Assembly: GCA_021296235.1 (NCBI GenBank)
Contig: JAGWAS010000021.1
Location: 1,096-65,095 of the forward strand
Direction of reading: 5' to 3'
From: Paracoccaceae bacterium
GTDB taxonomy: Bacteria > Pseudomonadota > Alphaproteobacteria > Rhodobacterales > Rhodobacteraceae
Length of the DNA stretch: 64,000 nt
Shown: positions 37,235 through 45,851 of the stretch, one piece after another
Position numbering within the stretch: the stretch's first letter is position 1
Layout of the letters: each line of letters begins with the position of its first letter
Notes under the pieces: generated by a model
What the model was told of the DNA's origin: nothing
The model's database searches: none
What the model saw: the letters and a program-made list of their open reading frames with translations, nothing else
Position numbers and translations under genes: made by a program

Positions 37235-37260
37235 TTTCGTTAAGCTGTTATTTAACGAAA
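37235..37260. promoter_or_regulatory. Perfect inverted repeat between TetR gene and hydrolase operon
   Basis: TTTCGTTAA and TTAACGAAA, 9-bp arms separated by 8 bases, stand 17 bases before the TetR start. Position and symmetry suggest the operator of the TetR-family repressor, acting on both divergent promoters. Confidence 0.75.
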
Positions 37261-37277
37261 GTACGGAATTCGTCAAG

Positions 37278-37841
37278 ATGGAAATACCAGATTCTGAGAA
37301 AAAATATGCTCGTGCCGCTCTGGCCGTGTTCCAACGCTATGGTGTTCGCAAGTCCACGATGGAGGAGATTGCAGCCGAGGCCGGGGTATCCAAACCAACG
37401 CTCTATGCCACCTATCGCAACAAGGATGCCGCACTCAGCGGGGCCATTTGCCTGGCGAAAGGAGCGGCTCTTCAGGACGTTCTTGAAGGCTGGGAACAAA
37501 AAAATACGCTCTCCGATCGCTTGGACATCTTTATGGATCGGCTGGTGCTCGCGGGGTTCGACATGCTCCACCAATCCCCGGATGCAACGGCCTTTGAGAC
37601 CGCCTTAGGTGAATTTAGCCAGGACGCTATTGCCGCAACACACGAGGCCGAAGTTGATGCCATTTCCGCGATTTTCGAGGGGGCTCAAGGGCTGGACGAA
37701 ATCGGTAGGAGTGCCGATGAATTCGCAAGTTTCTTTGTGGCGTCTGCGATGAATGCAAAGCGTCAGGCCAAGACCCGGGCCGAGCTTGAAGCATATCTCA
37801 CCATCCTAAAGACAACCATACTCAAAGGGCTCAATGTATGA
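37278..37841 (+). CDS. TetR/AcrR-family transcriptional regulator
   Basis: The 187-residue protein has the N-terminal HTH (ALAVFQRYGVRKSTMEEIA, then AGVSKPTLYATYRNKDA) and a variable helical ligand-binding domain with a typical TetR_C-like region to the end. It probably represses the divergent hydrolase/SRPBCC operon and itself through the palindrome at 37235-37260. The inducer is likely a substrate of the hydrolases. Confidence 0.88.
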   Translation: MEIPDSEKKYARAALAVFQRYGVRKSTMEEIAAEAGVSKPTLYATYRNKDAALSGAICLAKGAALQDVLEGWEQKNTLSDRLDIFMDRLVLAGFDMLHQSPDATAFETALGEFSQDAIAATHEAEVDAISAIFEGAQGLDEIGRSADEFASFFVASAMNAKRQAKTRAELEAYLTILKTTILKGLNV

Positions 37842-37923
37842 GTTCGCTTTCGGTCTAGCCTATCAGAAACGAACCCGAATGAGAGCACTCTCAGGGGGAA
37901 CGTCTTGCCGGAACCATAGATCA
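37842..37923. other. Short non-coding gap after the TetR gene
   Basis: Only 80 bases lie between the TetR stop and the remnant of a ThDP enzyme gene; nothing specific is seen. Confidence 0.3.
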
Positions 37924-38073
37924 CTAGCGGCCAACGTCTTTCTCGATTGAGATGTTCAAAATAACTTGGCGTCTCTCCTCGAGAGCAATCTTGACGGCTC
38001 TTTCAATTGAAGCGGGAAGCTCGTCGCCGGAGGTCACTGTCTCTGTATATACTCTGCTCGCTTCGGCAGTCCT
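37924..38073 (-). pseudogene. C-terminal remnant of a second ThDP-dependent decarboxylase
   Basis: Directly after the dctM stop, the minus strand encodes about 49 residues beginning TAEASRVYTETVT and containing ERRQVILNISIE before a TAG (37924-37926). This matches the tail of the ThDP enzyme at 40902-42626 (TAEASRAYTETVT, ERRQVLLNIAIE) at about 60 percent of residues, but the codons differ widely. It is therefore the end of a homologue, not a fresh local duplication. The rest of that gene is gone. Confidence 0.8.
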
Positions 38074-38074
38074 C

Positions 38075-39376
38075 CTACTTCATGGTTTCCGGCAGGTAGA
38101 GTGCAATTTGCGGGAACATGACCAGCAGCCCCAGACAGACCACCATCGCCAACCAGAATGGACCGACACCCCGGAATATCGTGCCCATTGGCACATCTTT
38201 CGCAACCCCTTTGACGACAAAGACATTGATCCCGACCGGCGGCGTGATCAGCCCCAATTCGATCACGATAACACAGATGACCCCAAACCAGATAGGGTCA
38301 AACCCTTGGCCAACGATGATCGGATATACCACCGGCATAGTGACGACCAGCATTGCCAAACCATCAAAGAACATCCCCAGAATGATATAGCCGATCAGGA
38401 TCAGCAGAAGCGTACCATACGGACCAAATCCGAAGTTCTGCAATTCGCTGGCCAGGGTTTCGGGGATATGTGTCAGGGCCAGGAATGGGCCAAAGACATG
38501 CGCGCCGATGACGATCATGAATAGCATGGCCGTCATGGTTACGGTCTCGATCAGGATCGATGGCACCTGGCCTAGCTTCACTGCTCCGGTTCCAAACGCC
38601 ATGGCGGACACCAAAGTTGCGCCCACGCCAGCGGCTTCAACAGGGGTGAACACGCCAAGGTAGATACCCCCGATTGAAACCAAGATCACCGCGATCAGAG
38701 GCAGGGATTTCAGCGACGCAACCAGCTTTTCCTGGCCGGTTGTTTTGGGGCCGGAGGGACCTTCTTCGGGTTTCAATAGGGTTGCAAGGTAGATCACCGC
38801 GACAAACAACAAGGCCAGCATCAACCCTGGTAGAATGCCTGCAATGAACAACTTGCCGATGCTTTCTTCGGTCAGGATGGCGTAAAGGACAAAGCCGGTA
38901 GAAGGCGGGATCAGAATGCCAAGCGTACCGCCGGCCGCCACCGAGCCGGTCGCCAAGCCATCGGCGTACCCAAAGCGCTTCATTTCCGGCAAGGCGACCT
39001 TACCTATGGTCACTGCGGTCGCGACCGACGAACCGGACACGGCTGCAAATGCCGCACAGCCGACAACGGTGGAGGACGCCAGCCCCCCGCGAAACCGCCC
39101 GATCCAAGCGTAAGCCGCTTCATACAATCGCTGCGAATAGCCGGCCGCCCCGGCCATGTTCCCCATCAGGACAAACAGAGGAATAATCGAAAGCGCATAG
39201 GCGGTGATGGAGGAATATGTTTCAGATGACATCGTCGCAACAGCGGTACGTTGCCCGTCGATCACCCAAATGCCGCCGAAGCCAACGACTAACAGCGCCA
39301 TGCCGACCGGCATGCGGGCGAACAAGAAAAAGAAAAGGGCCAGGATTCCGCACAAGCCAATCAATGTTTCACTCAT
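38075..39376 (-). CDS. TRAP transporter large permease (DctM/SiaM type)
   Basis: The 433-residue membrane protein has about 12 hydrophobic segments with GCAAFAAVSGSSVATAVTIG, AAGGTLGILIPPSTGFVLY and the C-terminal LITPPVGINVFVVKG, all diagnostic of the DctM subunit. It drives sodium-coupled uptake of the substrate delivered by DctP. It overlaps DctQ by 8 bases and ends the decarboxylase operon. Confidence 0.93.
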   Translation of the reverse strand: MSETLIGLCGILALFFFLFARMPVGMALLVVGFGGIWVIDGQRTAVATMSSETYSSITAYALSIIPLFVLMGNMAGAAGYSQRLYEAAYAWIGRFRGGLASSTVVGCAAFAAVSGSSVATAVTIGKVALPEMKRFGYADGLATGSVAAGGTLGILIPPSTGFVLYAILTEESIGKLFIAGILPGLMLALLFVAVIYLATLLKPEEGPSGPKTTGQEKLVASLKSLPLIAVILVSIGGIYLGVFTPVEAAGVGATLVSAMAFGTGAVKLGQVPSILIETVTMTAMLFMIVIGAHVFGPFLALTHIPETLASELQNFGFGPYGTLLLILIGYIILGMFFDGLAMLVVTMPVVYPIIVGQGFDPIWFGVICVIVIELGLITPPVGINVFVVKGVAKDVPMGTIFRGVGPFWLAMVVCLGLLVMFPQIALYLPETMK

Positions 39377-39884
39377 AGTCGGAAACTCCCGATCGGAATT
39401 GGGCTATGATTTGCGCGACCAAAACGAGCGCATAAAGTCCCATTCCCAATGTAATCGCGCCGTAAGCAATCCACACCGGAATCTCGATCATATTGGTGAC
39501 GTCACCCCATTTACTTGCATCCCAGGCTTTATCCCAGGTCTTACCGATCAGAAGGTACAGGACATAAGCTCCGATGCTTCTGGCAAGCAAGTCGCCAATG
39601 AACCGGCCCCAAGCGCCTATCTTGTTGTCCAGAATATCGACGCGGATATGAGCACCAGAATGGGTGGCAAAAGGTATGGCCAGCATCACAACGATGGCCA
39701 TACCGATTTGAACTAATTCGACGTCCCCAAGGATCGGATCGTTCAAGACATATCGGCGGAATACCGAGTAGCTGACCAACAGCATGATGACGAAAAGAAC
39801 GGCGCCGCCAATGCCAGCAAGCCACATCAAAAGACGCCCGGGAAGATCCCGGGCATCTTGTTTGTTGTTTTCGCTATGCGTCAA
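39369..39884 (-). CDS. TRAP transporter small permease (DctQ type)
   Basis: The 171-residue protein has four membrane helices in the DctQ pattern (LLMWLAGIGGAVLFVIMLLV near the start, then VMLAIPFATHSGAHIRVDIL). It partners the DctM subunit. It starts 3 bases after the DctP gene and overlaps DctM. Confidence 0.9.
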   Translation of the reverse strand: MTHSENNKQDARDLPGRLLMWLAGIGGAVLFVIMLLVSYSVFRRYVLNDPILGDVELVQIGMAIVVMLAIPFATHSGAHIRVDILDNKIGAWGRFIGDLLARSIGAYVLYLLIGKTWDKAWDASKWGDVTNMIEIPVWIAYGAITLGMGLYALVLVAQIIAQFRSGVSDYE

Positions 39885-39887
39885 GGA

Positions 39888-40874
39888 TTAGTCCTTCAGT
39901 GCGTCGGCCCAAGCCTGCGCGCCGATGCCTTCTGCTTCAAGTTCAGCGATCAGGTCAGCAGCCAAACCAGCAGAGGCTGCATCAAATTCAGCCGCCGCAT
40001 CGGCGGAAAGGTTGATAATCTCACCGCCTGCATCGGCCCAATTTGCCAAAGCGCCTTCGCCAGCCCGGCTCATCGTGACATTGCCGCCAGCGGAAAGTTC
40101 TGCGCCAGTCATGTCTTCAAAGGCTGCTTGCGTGTCCGCATCAAGCGCATCCCAGCTGTCGCGGTTCATGACCAACATGAACATAGAGTTCGTTCCGACC
40201 ATGCCCTGCGTTACATACTTGGTAACCTCGCCCAGTTTGAAGCTGGATAGAACGGATGTGTCGACAAGAACGCCATCGACCACGCCGGTTTCCATCGACT
40301 GATAGACTTGAGTGATTGGCATGGACACGGCTGTTGCGCCCCAGGCTTCCACGACGCGTCCAGTGTTTTTGGATGGAACGCGGATTTTCAAGCCTGCCAG
40401 ATCAGACATGCTTTCGATTTTCTTTTCATGCATCAACAGTTTTCCGGGTGCCGATGTCCAGATACCCAATAACTTGGTGCGCTGGAATTCTTCATCCAGC
40501 ATCGCTATATCTTCCCAAATTTCCGCGGTGATGTCTGCATCACCGGGAACCACGCCAGGAAGTTCTACAAGAAGGGTCTTCTTGAACTGAGACGCGGTAT
40601 AGCCCGGAAGCGCATAAACGATATCCGCAACACCGTCTAAGACACGGTCGTATTGCTTAACGGGGCCGGCCCCCAGTTCACCACCGGGGTAAACACGAAT
40701 AGTTGTTGCGTTGCCGGTTGCTGCGGCGATCTGTTCCGCCAAAGGCAGGAACATTTCGTTGTGCAAGTGGTATTTGGTCGACGAGAAATGCGCGAGCTTC
40801 AACTCATCTGCCTGAACCATGGTTCCGACGGCAACTGCTGCTGCTGTCCCAAGAATGGATTTCAAAATAGTCAT
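39888..40874 (-). CDS. TRAP transporter substrate-binding protein (DctP type)
   Basis: The 328-residue periplasmic protein has a short signal peptide ending near QADE (residue 23). The central region contains GLKIRVPSKNTGRVVEAWGA with the conserved Arg that clamps the substrate carboxylate, and SMPITQVYQSMETGVVDG. The substrate should therefore be an organic acid; the operon suggests a 2-hydroxy or 2-oxo acid. It begins 27 bases after the ThDP enzyme gene. Confidence 0.92.
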   Translation of the reverse strand: MTILKSILGTAAAVAVGTMVQADELKLAHFSSTKYHLHNEMFLPLAEQIAAATGNATTIRVYPGGELGAGPVKQYDRVLDGVADIVYALPGYTASQFKKTLLVELPGVVPGDADITAEIWEDIAMLDEEFQRTKLLGIWTSAPGKLLMHEKKIESMSDLAGLKIRVPSKNTGRVVEAWGATAVSMPITQVYQSMETGVVDGVLVDTSVLSSFKLGEVTKYVTQGMVGTNSMFMLVMNRDSWDALDADTQAAFEDMTGAELSAGGNVTMSRAGEGALANWADAGGEIINLSADAAAEFDAASAGLAADLIAELEAEGIGAQAWADALKD

Positions 40875-40901
40875 AGTTTCCTCCCTAGTTTTTGACCGGA
40901 T

Positions 40902-42626
40902 TTAGTGTGGGCTTGTTCGCTCTATGGCGATGTTAAGCAGGACTTGCCTGCGTTCCGAAGTTGCGACCGATGTTGCCCGTTCAAGGGCCGCCGGAAGATC
41001 TAAACCGTCGGTGACGGTTTCAGTGTACGCACGGCTGGCTTCAGCCGTCTTTGTAAAGTCAGGGCTTGGGCGAAGCGACGTTAACGGAACGTCGTTGGCC
41101 TTTGGCGCCAATCCGTCTTCATAAAGGATTTCAACCGAATGCCGCACAGCACCCCATTCTTCGTTGTTCAGCACCAAAGCAATAACAGGCAATCCAAGGG
41201 CTTCGCAAACCTGATGACACGCCGTTGGGTTCGCGAACATGTAGCTACCATCCCCCATCGTTGCGAAGACCAGGCGGTCCGGGTCAGCGAGTTGGGCACC
41301 CATTGCCGCAGGAAGCCCCCAGCCGAGCCCGCCGGAATGCGGTTCTTGGAAGTAACTTTTGTGATGTTCCAGCTGCAACGCTGGAAGCGGGCAGCCTAGT
41401 TCATGAAACACACTCACTTTGCGACCACGGATAGCTTTTCCAAGGCAATGGCTGACCCATTCCTTGCTCATGCGTGGACCGTTGCCTTTTTTGGCCTCAT
41501 CAGCCGCGCGCGCGCGTTCCGCCCACGACGCCTCTGTCACCCGTCGGCGCCGCATCTCGATCACTGTTCGGTCTAACGGCAGTTCATTTACCGCGTCGAT
41601 CAGTTCCAAGACAGCATTTGCGGTATTTCCGGCCAAGGTGATGTTCGACTGGAAGTTGCGGATCGGTGTTGAGCGCGCGAACAGCGGATCAGGCCCAAGG
41701 TGAATCACTTTGGCATCCGCGGGTGGCGCGAATTTGTCGGGAAACCAAGGGGCAAGCGCGTTGATCACGAGGACCACATCCGCCTCTTTCAACTGGGGCG
41801 CAGGCACCCAGCCGATATGGCTTGGACTGGTCATCGGGATTGAGATCTGGTTGGCCCAATAATGCGAAACAGGTATCGCGCGCTCCTCGACAAATGCGGT
41901 CAACGCGTCGAAGGCTTCCTGTGTCTCAACGCCGCGCTGTGCAATGATCAAGGGACGTTTGGCCTTGGCCAAAAGCTTTGCCGCTTCGGCCAAGGCTGCC
42001 CGATCAGGGGCGCCAGCCGAAGGTGTCATGCGGGACGGTTCATCTAACCCCTCCGGCGGGCAGGGTTCGCAAAGAACTTCGCGCGGAAGGCTCAAGTAGA
42101 CCGGGCCCTTGGGCGAAGAGTTCGCAATGGCCCAACCACGATCCAATACCTCGGCCACCTGTTCAGGGAAACGAAGTTCATAGTCCCACTTGGCCGCCTC
42201 GCGCACCAAGGCGGTTTGGTCATACATTTCCTGTCCCCACCCGATGGGGACCGTCCGCGCACCGAAACGATCACTTTCTGTCACGGGCGTCCGACCGGAC
42301 ATCAGGAACATCGGGATTTGGTCACAGGCCGCGTTGATCGCTCCGGTCGCCCCGTTGGATAGACCAACATTGGTGTGCAGCATCACCGCTTGGGCTTTGC
42401 CCGTCAGCAATGTGTAACCATGGGCCATACCCACAGCCACATGTTCATGTGGAATGGTCAGTGCGGTAGGCAGGTCGATGTGTTTGTTTCGCGCATCGAT
42501 CAAGCCCTCAATTATTGGTGGAAAATCGGTGCCGGAGTTGGTGAACACGAAATCAACACCCAGAGCCTTCAATTTACCAAATAGCGCACCGCCGGCGGTC
42601 AATGCTTCTTGTTGAAAATCCTTCAT
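40902..42626 (-). CDS. ThDP-dependent enzyme, benzoylformate-decarboxylase-like
   Basis: The 574-residue protein has the three domains of the pyruvate-oxidase/decarboxylase class: the catalytic Glu61 in PHEHVAVGMAHGY, a central Rossmann-like domain, and the ThDP-binding motif TMGDGSYMFANP in the last third. His84 in VMLHTNVG occupies the place of the active-site His70 (LHSAAG) of benzoylformate decarboxylase, and acetohydroxyacid synthases lack it. The residue comparison is from memory. I infer decarboxylation of a 2-oxo acid to an aldehyde, which the aldehyde dehydrogenase of the same operon would oxidise. It overlaps the preceding gene by 4 bases. Confidence 0.8.
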   Translation of the reverse strand: MKDFQQEALTAGGALFGKLKALGVDFVFTNSGTDFPPIIEGLIDARNKHIDLPTALTIPHEHVAVGMAHGYTLLTGKAQAVMLHTNVGLSNGATGAINAACDQIPMFLMSGRTPVTESDRFGARTVPIGWGQEMYDQTALVREAAKWDYELRFPEQVAEVLDRGWAIANSSPKGPVYLSLPREVLCEPCPPEGLDEPSRMTPSAGAPDRAALAEAAKLLAKAKRPLIIAQRGVETQEAFDALTAFVEERAIPVSHYWANQISIPMTSPSHIGWVPAPQLKEADVVLVINALAPWFPDKFAPPADAKVIHLGPDPLFARSTPIRNFQSNITLAGNTANAVLELIDAVNELPLDRTVIEMRRRRVTEASWAERARAADEAKKGNGPRMSKEWVSHCLGKAIRGRKVSVFHELGCPLPALQLEHHKSYFQEPHSGGLGWGLPAAMGAQLADPDRLVFATMGDGSYMFANPTACHQVCEALGLPVIALVLNNEEWGAVRHSVEILYEDGLAPKANDVPLTSLRPSPDFTKTAEASRAYTETVTDGLDLPAALERATSVATSERRQVLLNIAIERTSPH

Positions 42627-43561
42627 GCCGCGGCCTTCTGCATCTCAAGCTTGCTGGACAGGCGCACAAGGGCTGCCAGCGCTGCGTTGATGGGCGCATC
42701 CACACCGGTATTGGCAGCCAGCCGGGTGACTTCACCGCAAAGCGCTTCGATTTCGGTTGGGCGCGCGGCCTCGACATCTTGCAACATCGACGCCTTGTGT
42801 TCCAAATGATGGGCCAGAGCATGATCGATCTGGGCCACAACCTGCGTGTGATCTGCTGGCACGCCGTATGCATTGGCGGTTTGGACAACCTCTGCTGAGG
42901 TCGCATATAGCAGATCGATCATCCCCTCGGCGCTCGCCAATTCACCAACCCTTGCCCGGGTCAGAGCCGAACACGCGTTCATGGCGCAGTTGAAAGCAGC
43001 CTTTTGCCAGATCGTTTGATCCGTGCCTGGCGAAAGCATCAGCGAAAAGCCCGGCACCTCAAGGGCCAAACGTTCTGCAAACGCCTGACCGGCATCCGTC
43101 ATCGCACAAAACTCCGCCCCTCCTCGCCCCGGGGTTGCGACATGCCCTGGCGCGACAAACCGACCGGGCATCATCGTGCAGCCGTAAAGCACCCGATCCG
43201 CGGGCACATGGGTAAAAATGCGCGCCGCATTACCCAGGCCATTTTGTAATGTGAGGACATGGGCGCCCGCCTCGATATGCGATTGAACAGTTTCCAGCGC
43301 GTTCTGCGAATGGTTGATTTTGGTCAACAGCACAATAACATCCGGTGTGCACGTCGCCTCCTCGGGGCGGAGGGCCGGCATTTGAACAACCTCTCGCCCA
43401 TCCGGGCTGTCAAAAACCAAGCCGTTGGTATTGATCGCATCCAAATGGTCTTGATTGATATCCCACAGCTCCACCGCGCGACCTGCGCGCGCTAGAAACG
43501 CACCGATGACGGACCCCAACGCACCCGCGCCTAGGATCGCGATGGATGGCGCGCGCGCCAT
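42623..43561 (-). CDS. Ketopantoate-reductase-family dehydrogenase (2-dehydropantoate 2-reductase or D-mandelate-dehydrogenase-like)
   Basis: The 312-residue protein has the N-terminal Rossmann motif AILGAGALGSVIGAFLARAG and the C-terminal catalytic pattern WQKAAFNCAMNACSALTR with the Lys and Asn of the KPR family. Family members reduce ketopantoate, but some oxidise D-2-hydroxy acids such as D-mandelate. Coupling to a decarboxylase, aldehyde dehydrogenase and TRAP importer favours the second kind. It overlaps the ALDH gene by one base and the ThDP gene by four. Confidence 0.85.
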   Translation of the reverse strand: MARAPSIAILGAGALGSVIGAFLARAGRAVELWDINQDHLDAINTNGLVFDSPDGREVVQMPALRPEEATCTPDVIVLLTKINHSQNALETVQSHIEAGAHVLTLQNGLGNAARIFTHVPADRVLYGCTMMPGRFVAPGHVATPGRGGAEFCAMTDAGQAFAERLALEVPGFSLMLSPGTDQTIWQKAAFNCAMNACSALTRARVGELASAEGMIDLLYATSAEVVQTANAYGVPADHTQVVAQIDHALAHHLEHKASMLQDVEAARPTEIEALCGEVTRLAANTGVDAPINAALAALVRLSSKLEMQKAAA

Positions 43562-45009
43562 CAGATCGGATAATGCTGGTCGGGATCTTCGATCGTGATC
43601 CAGCGCAGTTCTGTGAATTCATCGATTGCCGCGCTGCCACCAAAGCGGCCATAACCGCTGGACTTGGTGCCCCCAAAGGGCATTTGCGCTTCGTCACCAA
43701 CCGTGGGACCGTTGACATGGGCAATACCGGTTTGCAGGCGCTTGGCCACTTCAAGCCCGCGCTGAATGTTCTGCGTGAAAACGGCAGAGCTCAACCCATA
43801 CTCAGTGTCGTTGGCAATCTCTACCGCGTGATCTTCATCGCGCGCCCGAATGATTGTCGTCACTGGCCCGAAGCTCTCCGCACTGTAGATTTTCATCTCA
43901 GGCGTCACATCCGCGACAATCGTCGCTGGCATAATAGTACCCTTCTTCGGAGCGCCGCCTGAGAGGACTATGGCGCCCTTGGATACCGAATCCTCAATCA
44001 GATTTGCCACGTGATCGATTGTGTCGCGGTCAACGACGGACGCCAGATGCACTTCTTCCGTAGGTTTGCCAGTTTTCAGGGAATCCGCCTTTGCCGCAAA
44101 TGCCCTAGAGAATTCATCAGCCACCTCATCCACGACAATGATCTTTTCGGTGGACATGCAAATTTGGCCCTGGTTCATAAAGGCACCGAATGCTGCGCCC
44201 TTTACGGCAGCCTCAAGGTCCGCATCCTCCAGCACAATGCACGGCGCTTTGCCGCCCAATTCCAACAAGCATGGCTTCAGATGCTTCGCCGCGCGTTCAG
44301 CAATGATTTGACCGACACGCGTGGACCCGGTGAAGTTAATTCGACGTGTCAACGGATGGTCGATCAACGCATTCACCACCTCAGGCGCATCCTCAGCGGA
44401 ATGTGTGACAATGTTCAAAACCCCCTTTGGCAAGCCGCCCTCAACCATGCAATCCCCGATCAAGCGATGCAGGCCCGGACATTTCTCGGACGCTTTCATC
44501 ACGACGGTGTTGCCGCAGGCCAGGGGCATCGCAAAGCAGCGCACACCCAAAATAATTGGGGCATTCCAAGGCGCCATACCCACCAACACTCCGACCGGTT
44601 GCCGATACCCCATAGACAAAGTCCCAGGTTTGTTGGCTGGAATGATCTCACCCTTAATTTGGGTCGTCATCGCCGCGGCCTCTCGCAGCATCCCTGTCGC
44701 CAACATTACGTTGAAGCCAAACCAGGGCGCGGTGCCACCGGTTTCCTCCTTCCCGAGGTCGATGAAATCCTTGGTCCGGTCTTCCAATGCATCTGCACAG
44801 TCGTTCAGGATCTTTCGGCGCAAACTCGGTCCCATAGCAGACCACGCGGTAAAGGCCTCGGACGCGGCCTTTACCGCCCTGTCCACGTCCGCGGATTTTC
44901 CGGTTGGGGCAGACGTGACGACTTTACCTGAAACGGGCGACTTTCGGTCGAAGTACTCTCCGCCCGATGATCGAACCGATTCATTGTCAATAAGGTGGCC
45001 AATTTTCAA
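43561..45009 (-). CDS. NAD(P)-dependent aldehyde dehydrogenase (vanillin/salicylaldehyde type)
   Basis: The 482-residue enzyme carries the catalytic Glu in LLELGGKAPCIVL and the catalytic Cys in FMNQGQICMSTEK (about residue 290), plus the cofactor motif FTGSTRVG. The run NQGQICMSTE and EAAVKGAAFGAF are typical of aromatic aldehyde dehydrogenases. The start is a TTG at 45009, preceded by AGGGGAG. It opens a six-gene operon: aldehyde dehydrogenase, KPR-type dehydrogenase, ThDP enzyme, DctP, DctQ, DctM. Confidence 0.88.
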   Translation of the reverse strand: MKIGHLIDNESVRSSGGEYFDRKSPVSGKVVTSAPTGKSADVDRAVKAASEAFTAWSAMGPSLRRKILNDCADALEDRTKDFIDLGKEETGGTAPWFGFNVMLATGMLREAAAMTTQIKGEIIPANKPGTLSMGYRQPVGVLVGMAPWNAPIILGVRCFAMPLACGNTVVMKASEKCPGLHRLIGDCMVEGGLPKGVLNIVTHSAEDAPEVVNALIDHPLTRRINFTGSTRVGQIIAERAAKHLKPCLLELGGKAPCIVLEDADLEAAVKGAAFGAFMNQGQICMSTEKIIVVDEVADEFSRAFAAKADSLKTGKPTEEVHLASVVDRDTIDHVANLIEDSVSKGAIVLSGGAPKKGTIMPATIVADVTPEMKIYSAESFGPVTTIIRARDEDHAVEIANDTEYGLSSAVFTQNIQRGLEVAKRLQTGIAHVNGPTVGDEAQMPFGGTKSSGYGRFGGSAAIDEFTELRWITIEDPDQHYPI

Positions 45010-45022
45010 CTTTTCTCCCCTT

Positions 45023-45053
45023 ATCTCATTATTTGAGATTGTTATCTTATAAT
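45023..45053. promoter_or_regulatory. IclR operator palindrome and iclR -10 box
   Basis: ATCTCA-TTATT-TGAGAT (45023-45039) is a perfect inverted repeat in the divergent gap between the aldehyde dehydrogenase and the IclR gene. A TATAAT hexamer follows at 45048-45053 and suits a promoter for the IclR gene. The palindrome would overlap the -35 area, so binding could regulate both sides. Confidence 0.6.
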
Positions 45054-45095
45054 TTGCACGATATACAGAAGCATGTCAAGAAAAAGGGAGCGCCC

Positions 45096-45851
45096 GTGGC
45101 AACACCGCTGAATAATTCTGTCGTAAGAGCGTTCGACATTCTGACATTGATTTCCAAAGCACAGCCTGAAATTTCAACAGCCGACGTTTCTGAACGCCTT
45201 GGGCTAAACGCTTCAACCGCGCATCGCTTCCTAATGACATTGGAGGTCATCGGCGCACTTCGACCCACCAAACGGGGGTATTTCGCACTCGGCACAAAGA
45301 TCAATCAGCTAGGCCGTGTAGCGGAAGTCACCGATATGCTTCCCGGCCAACTGCAACCTCACATAGATGAATTGAGTGCCCAACTAGAAGAATCCGTGAT
45401 GGTGTGCCGATTATCCCGGCACGGGCCAACCTGCGTGGCTGTTGCAAAATCCAGCCGACCGATCTCGGTCAACATCGAAGTCGGCACTCTCTTGCCGCTT
45501 GGAACTACCGCGCAAGGCAAACTGTGGCTTGCTGAGATGTCCGCCTCTGAGAGAAACGCCCGCCTGAAGGCTCAGCAGATCTTGAGTGGCCAGGTTGAAG
45601 ATCTGAATTCGTCGGCGCTCGAAAAGTCACTTCAAGACATCAAAGCGGATGGCTTTGCGTCAAATCTCGGCGAAAATGAACCCGATATTGCCGCCATTTC
45701 TGTACCAGTTCGCGATTCTGCAAACCAAATCGCGTTGACGCTTTCAACCTTTGGAACACTGGGGCGGTTTGACGAAGACTTTTTGACGAAGGCGCGACCC
45801 GCGCTTATGGCGACGGCGATTGATCTATCCTCGCTTTTGATCGGAAACTGA
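45096..45851 (+). CDS. IclR-family transcriptional regulator
   Basis: The 251-residue protein has a winged HTH (VVRAFDILTLISKAQPEISTA-type start, then GLNASTAHRFLMTLEVIGAL) and an IclR effector-binding domain (LLPLGTTAQGKLWLAEM, then GEFDPDIAA-like GENEPDIAAISVPV). The GTG at 45096 is preferred, with AGGGAG upstream. It lies divergent from the ald operon and likely senses a pathway intermediate, as PcaR- and mandelate-type regulators do. Confidence 0.9.
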   Translation: MATPLNNSVVRAFDILTLISKAQPEISTADVSERLGLNASTAHRFLMTLEVIGALRPTKRGYFALGTKINQLGRVAEVTDMLPGQLQPHIDELSAQLEESVMVCRLSRHGPTCVAVAKSSRPISVNIEVGTLLPLGTTAQGKLWLAEMSASERNARLKAQQILSGQVEDLNSSALEKSLQDIKADGFASNLGENEPDIAAISVPVRDSANQIALTLSTFGTLGRFDEDFLTKARPALMATAIDLSSLLIGN

